Below, piece after piece: positions 61,780 through 64,000 of a stretch of 64,000 nt of DNA (its first letter is position 1; the number at the start of each line of letters is the position of its first letter). The position numbers and the translations under genes are program-made. This DNA is from VXRJ01 sp965246995 (lineage in GTDB: Bacteria > Acidobacteriota > Vicinamibacteria > Vicinamibacterales > UBA8438): contig OZ252008.1 in assembly GCA_965246995.1 (NCBI GenBank), forward strand, positions 2,418,001-2,482,000, in the 5' to 3' direction. The notes beneath the pieces are model-generated. The model was given only the letters and a program-made list of their open reading frames with translations. It was not told the origin of the DNA and ran no database searches.

Positions 61780-64000
61780 TCACGCTCCGTGACACTTCTT
61801 GTACTTCTTTCCGCTCCCGCACGGGCACGGGTCGTTCCGTCCCACCTTGGGCGCGTCGCGCCGCACTGTCGCCACCGCCGCATCGTCGCCCCCGACCCGC
61901 GCCGGTCGTGGTCCGCGGCCCCCGGCCGGGCCACCTCCACTTACGGCCGCGCCCGCGCCGGCAAAAGCGGGGACCACCGCACCCGGATCGTTGAACGAGA
62001 GCGGCGTCGCCCGACGTGCGGGTATCGGCGAGGGTGCGCCGGCATCAGGTTCGTCGACTTCTCGTACGACTGGCCGGATCCGCCACAGATAGCGGATCAT
62101 CTCCTCGTCGATCCGCTCCTTCATCCCCTGGAACATGGCGAAGCTCTCCCGCTTGTATTCCACCAGCGGGTTGCGCTGGCCGTAGCCGCGGAGGCCGATC
62201 CCCTCCTTCAGATGGTCGAGACCGTACAGGTGGTCCTTCCACTGTGTGTCGACGATCTGCAGCATTACGTCACGCTCGACGCGGCGCATGACCTTCTCGT
62301 CGATTGACTGGCCCTTCATCTCGTACGCCGCGCCTGCCGCGCCCCAGAGTTCGTCGTGCATTTCGTCCGGGCTCTTGTCGCTCAGATCGATCGTGGCGCG
62401 CGTTTCCTCGTCGAGACCAAACAGATCACCTACGTGCTGCACGACTGCCGGCAGGTCCCATTCCTCCGGTTCCGTGTCGCGGCCGCAGTGCGACTCGATA
62501 GCTTCCTCTGTCAGGCTCTCGCCGAGCGTAAGCAGGTAGGCATGCGCGTCAATCGGCTCGTCGTCCTCGCCGAGACGAATCCGGTCCTCGAGTAGCTCGC
62601 GCCGTAGCGCGTAAACGTTCTCGCGCTGCTTGTTCATCACGTCGTCGTATTCGAGCAGGTGCTTGCGGACGGAAAAGTGCTGCGCTTCCACCTGCTTCTG
62701 GGCGCGCTCAATCGCCTTGGTCACCATGCCGGCCTCGATGGGGACGCCTTCCTCCATGCCAATCCGATCCATCAGGCCCTGGAGCCGGTCCGACCCGAAG
62801 ATGCGCATCAGGTCGTCTTCGAGCGAGAGGTAGAAGCGGGACGAACCCGGGTCGCCCTGGCGGCCGGCGCGGCCCCGGAGCTGGTTGTCGATCCTTCGCG
62901 CTTCGTGCCGCTCCGTGCCAATGATGTGGAGTCCGCCGGTCTTGACGACGCGCGCGTGCTCGGCGTCGGTTTCCGTCTTGACGTACGTGAAGATGCGTTC
63001 CCAATCGGCGCGCGGCACCCGGTAGAAGCCGTCTTGCGCGAAGTAGACGAACTCGTCGTCGTCCACGAATTTCGGCTCGCCAACCGGCAGGCGCTCCGCC
63101 ACTTCCTCAGCCAGCGCGCGGCGGCGCGCCATGTGCTCCGAGTTGCCTCCGAGCAAAATGTCGGTACCGCGACCCGCCATGTTGGTGGCGATTGTCACGG
63201 TTGCTTCCCGACCCGCCTGCGCGACGATCTCCGCCTCCCTGTCGTGGTACTTCGCATTGAGCACGGTATGCCGGACACCGCGCCGCTTCAGCAGGCCGGA
63301 GAGTCTTTCGGATTTCTCGATCGACACCGTCCCGACCAGCACCGGTCGGCCCTCGTTCTGCGTGGCGACGATGTCGTCGACGATCGCGTTGTACTTCTCG
63401 CGCGAGGTGCGGTAGATCAGGTCCGGCTCCTCGATCCGAATCAGCTGCCGGTTGGTCGGGACCGAGAAGACGTCCAGTTCGTAGATCTTCGCGAACTCGG
63501 TTGCCTCGGTTTCCGCCGTGCCGGTCATGCCGGCCAGCTTCTCGTACTTGCGGAAGTAATTCTGGAAGGTAACGGTGGCGAGCGTCTGATTTTCCCGCTC
63601 GATCTTCACCTTCTCCTTGGCCTCCACAGCCTGGTGGAGGCCGTCGCTCCAGCGGCGCCCAGGCATCAGTCGGCCAGTGAATTCGTCGACGATCACTACC
63701 TGGCCGTCTTTCACCATGTACTCGACGTCGCGCTCGTACAACGTATGGGCACGGAGCGCCTGGTTGATGTGGTGCAGGAGCGGCATGTTGACCGGGTCGT
63801 ACAAACCGCCCGGCTGCAAGCGGTGGCCGAGCAGTTTCTCGCAGATCGCCATGCCGCTCTCGGTCAGCGTCACCGTCTTGTGCTTCTCGTCGATCAGGAA
63901 GTCGCCCGTCTCTTCGAGCTCTTCGCGTCGCTCCGCCGGGACGTTGCCCTGGGTGACGGCCCCGGCCTTGAGTCGCGGGATGATCCGGTCGACTTCGTAG
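61780..64000 (-). CDS. secA: Preprotein translocase ATPase, N-terminal part beyond window
   Basis: The frame is open to the window edge (the Met at 63873 is internal), about 740 residues of the C-terminal portion. RIIPRLKAGAVTQGNVP, DEFTGRLMPGRRWSDGLHQAVEAKE and LRGRAGRQGDPGSSRF are SecA motor and helicase motifs, and CPCGSGKKYKKCHG at the C-terminus is the SecB/lipid-binding zinc motif. The last 100 residues before it form a long low-complexity linker. SecA drives export through SecYEG, here for a cell with unusually many exported proteins in one region. Confidence 0.96.
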   Translation of the reverse strand, partial: YEVDRIIPRLKAGAVTQGNVPAERREELEETGDFLIDEKHKTVTLTESGMAICEKLLGHRLQPGGLYDPVNMPLLHHINQALRAHTLYERDVEYMVKDGQVVIVDEFTGRLMPGRRWSDGLHQAVEAKEKVKIERENQTLATVTFQNYFRKYEKLAGMTGTAETEATEFAKIYELDVFSVPTNRQLIRIEEPDLIYRTSREKYNAIVDDIVATQNEGRPVLVGTVSIEKSERLSGLLKRRGVRHTVLNAKYHDREAEIVAQAGREATVTIATNMAGRGTDILLGGNSEHMARRRALAEEVAERLPVGEPKFVDDDEFVYFAQDGFYRVPRADWERIFTYVKTETDAEHARVVKTGGLHIIGTERHEARRIDNQLRGRAGRQGDPGSSRFYLSLEDDLMRIFGSDRLQGLMDRIGMEEGVPIEAGMVTKAIERAQKQVEAQHFSVRKHLLEYDDVMNKQRENVYALRRELLEDRIRLGEDDEPIDAHAYLLTLGESLTEEAIESHCGRDTEPEEWDLPAVVQHVGDLFGLDEETRATIDLSDKSPDEMHDELWGAAGAAYEMKGQSIDEKVMRRVERDVMLQIVDTQWKDHLYGLDHLKEGIGLRGYGQRNPLVEYKRESFAMFQGMKERIDEEMIRYLWRIRPVVREVDEPDAGAPSPIPARRATPLSFNDPGAVVPAFAGAGAAVSGGGPAGGRGPRPARVGGDDAAVATVRRDAPKVGRNDPCPCGSGKKYKKCHGA

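Overview
The window is a GC-rich, densely coded chromosome segment from a Gram-negative bacterium. TolC, a beta-barrel protein, a lipoprotein, LolD-type and MacAB-type ABC systems and many secreted proteins show two membranes. The large number of secreted PQQ-like propellers, the multicopy lineage-type secreted family and the long IspH remind me most of Acidobacteriota (Vicinamibacteria-like). That assignment is an inference from gene content, not a search result. I see no tRNA, rRNA or CRISPR array.

Layout. 0-12 kb: a surface glycan/lipid block (sulfatase-fold transferase cut by the left edge, methyltransferase, PIG-L deacetylase, two glycosyltransferases, ABC exporter) interleaved with exported amidohydrolases (asparaginase, M20, D-aminoacylase type). 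12-25 kb: the most distinctive region, an array of seven paralogous exported proteins of about 310-350 residues with no function I can name. It is accompanied by PQQ-like propellers at both ends, an SMP-30 type lactonase and an esterase, and a strong hairpin lies at the downstream end of its minus-strand run. 25-30 kb: propeller, LVIVD-repeat protein, M4 metallopeptidase and outer-membrane barrel. 30-37 kb: a minus-strand operon with P1 peptidase, CstA, a small protein ending in Cys-Cys, VapBC, an ArsA/Get3-type ATPase and a second CstA. 37-42 kb: SGNH esterase lipoprotein, ABC ATPase and FtsX-type permease, the last two separated by a complete IS1182-like element. 42-44 kb: DksA-type zinc finger, folK, doxX. 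44-50 kb: a MacB/MacA/TolC-type efflux operon carrying two copies of a short palindromic element, then a Spy/CpxP-like protein. 50-53 kb: ispH in an apparent operon with an ECF sigma factor and its anti-sigma. 53-57 kb: gcvT-gcvH-gcvP. 57-64 kb: class IV aminotransferase, nnr, tsaE, guaB and secA (cut by the right edge).

How it fits together. Peptide and amino-acid scavenging recurs: exported M4 peptidase, P1 aminopeptidase, asparaginase and D-aminoacylase, two CstA transporters and the glycine cleavage system. The best candidate for something undescribed is the seven-member exported family. A second layer is a set of mobile or repeat elements whose ends fall on CTAG. Four of them (the IS, two MITEs and a tandem repeat) sit exactly where CTAG supplies a TAG stop codon of a neighbouring gene.
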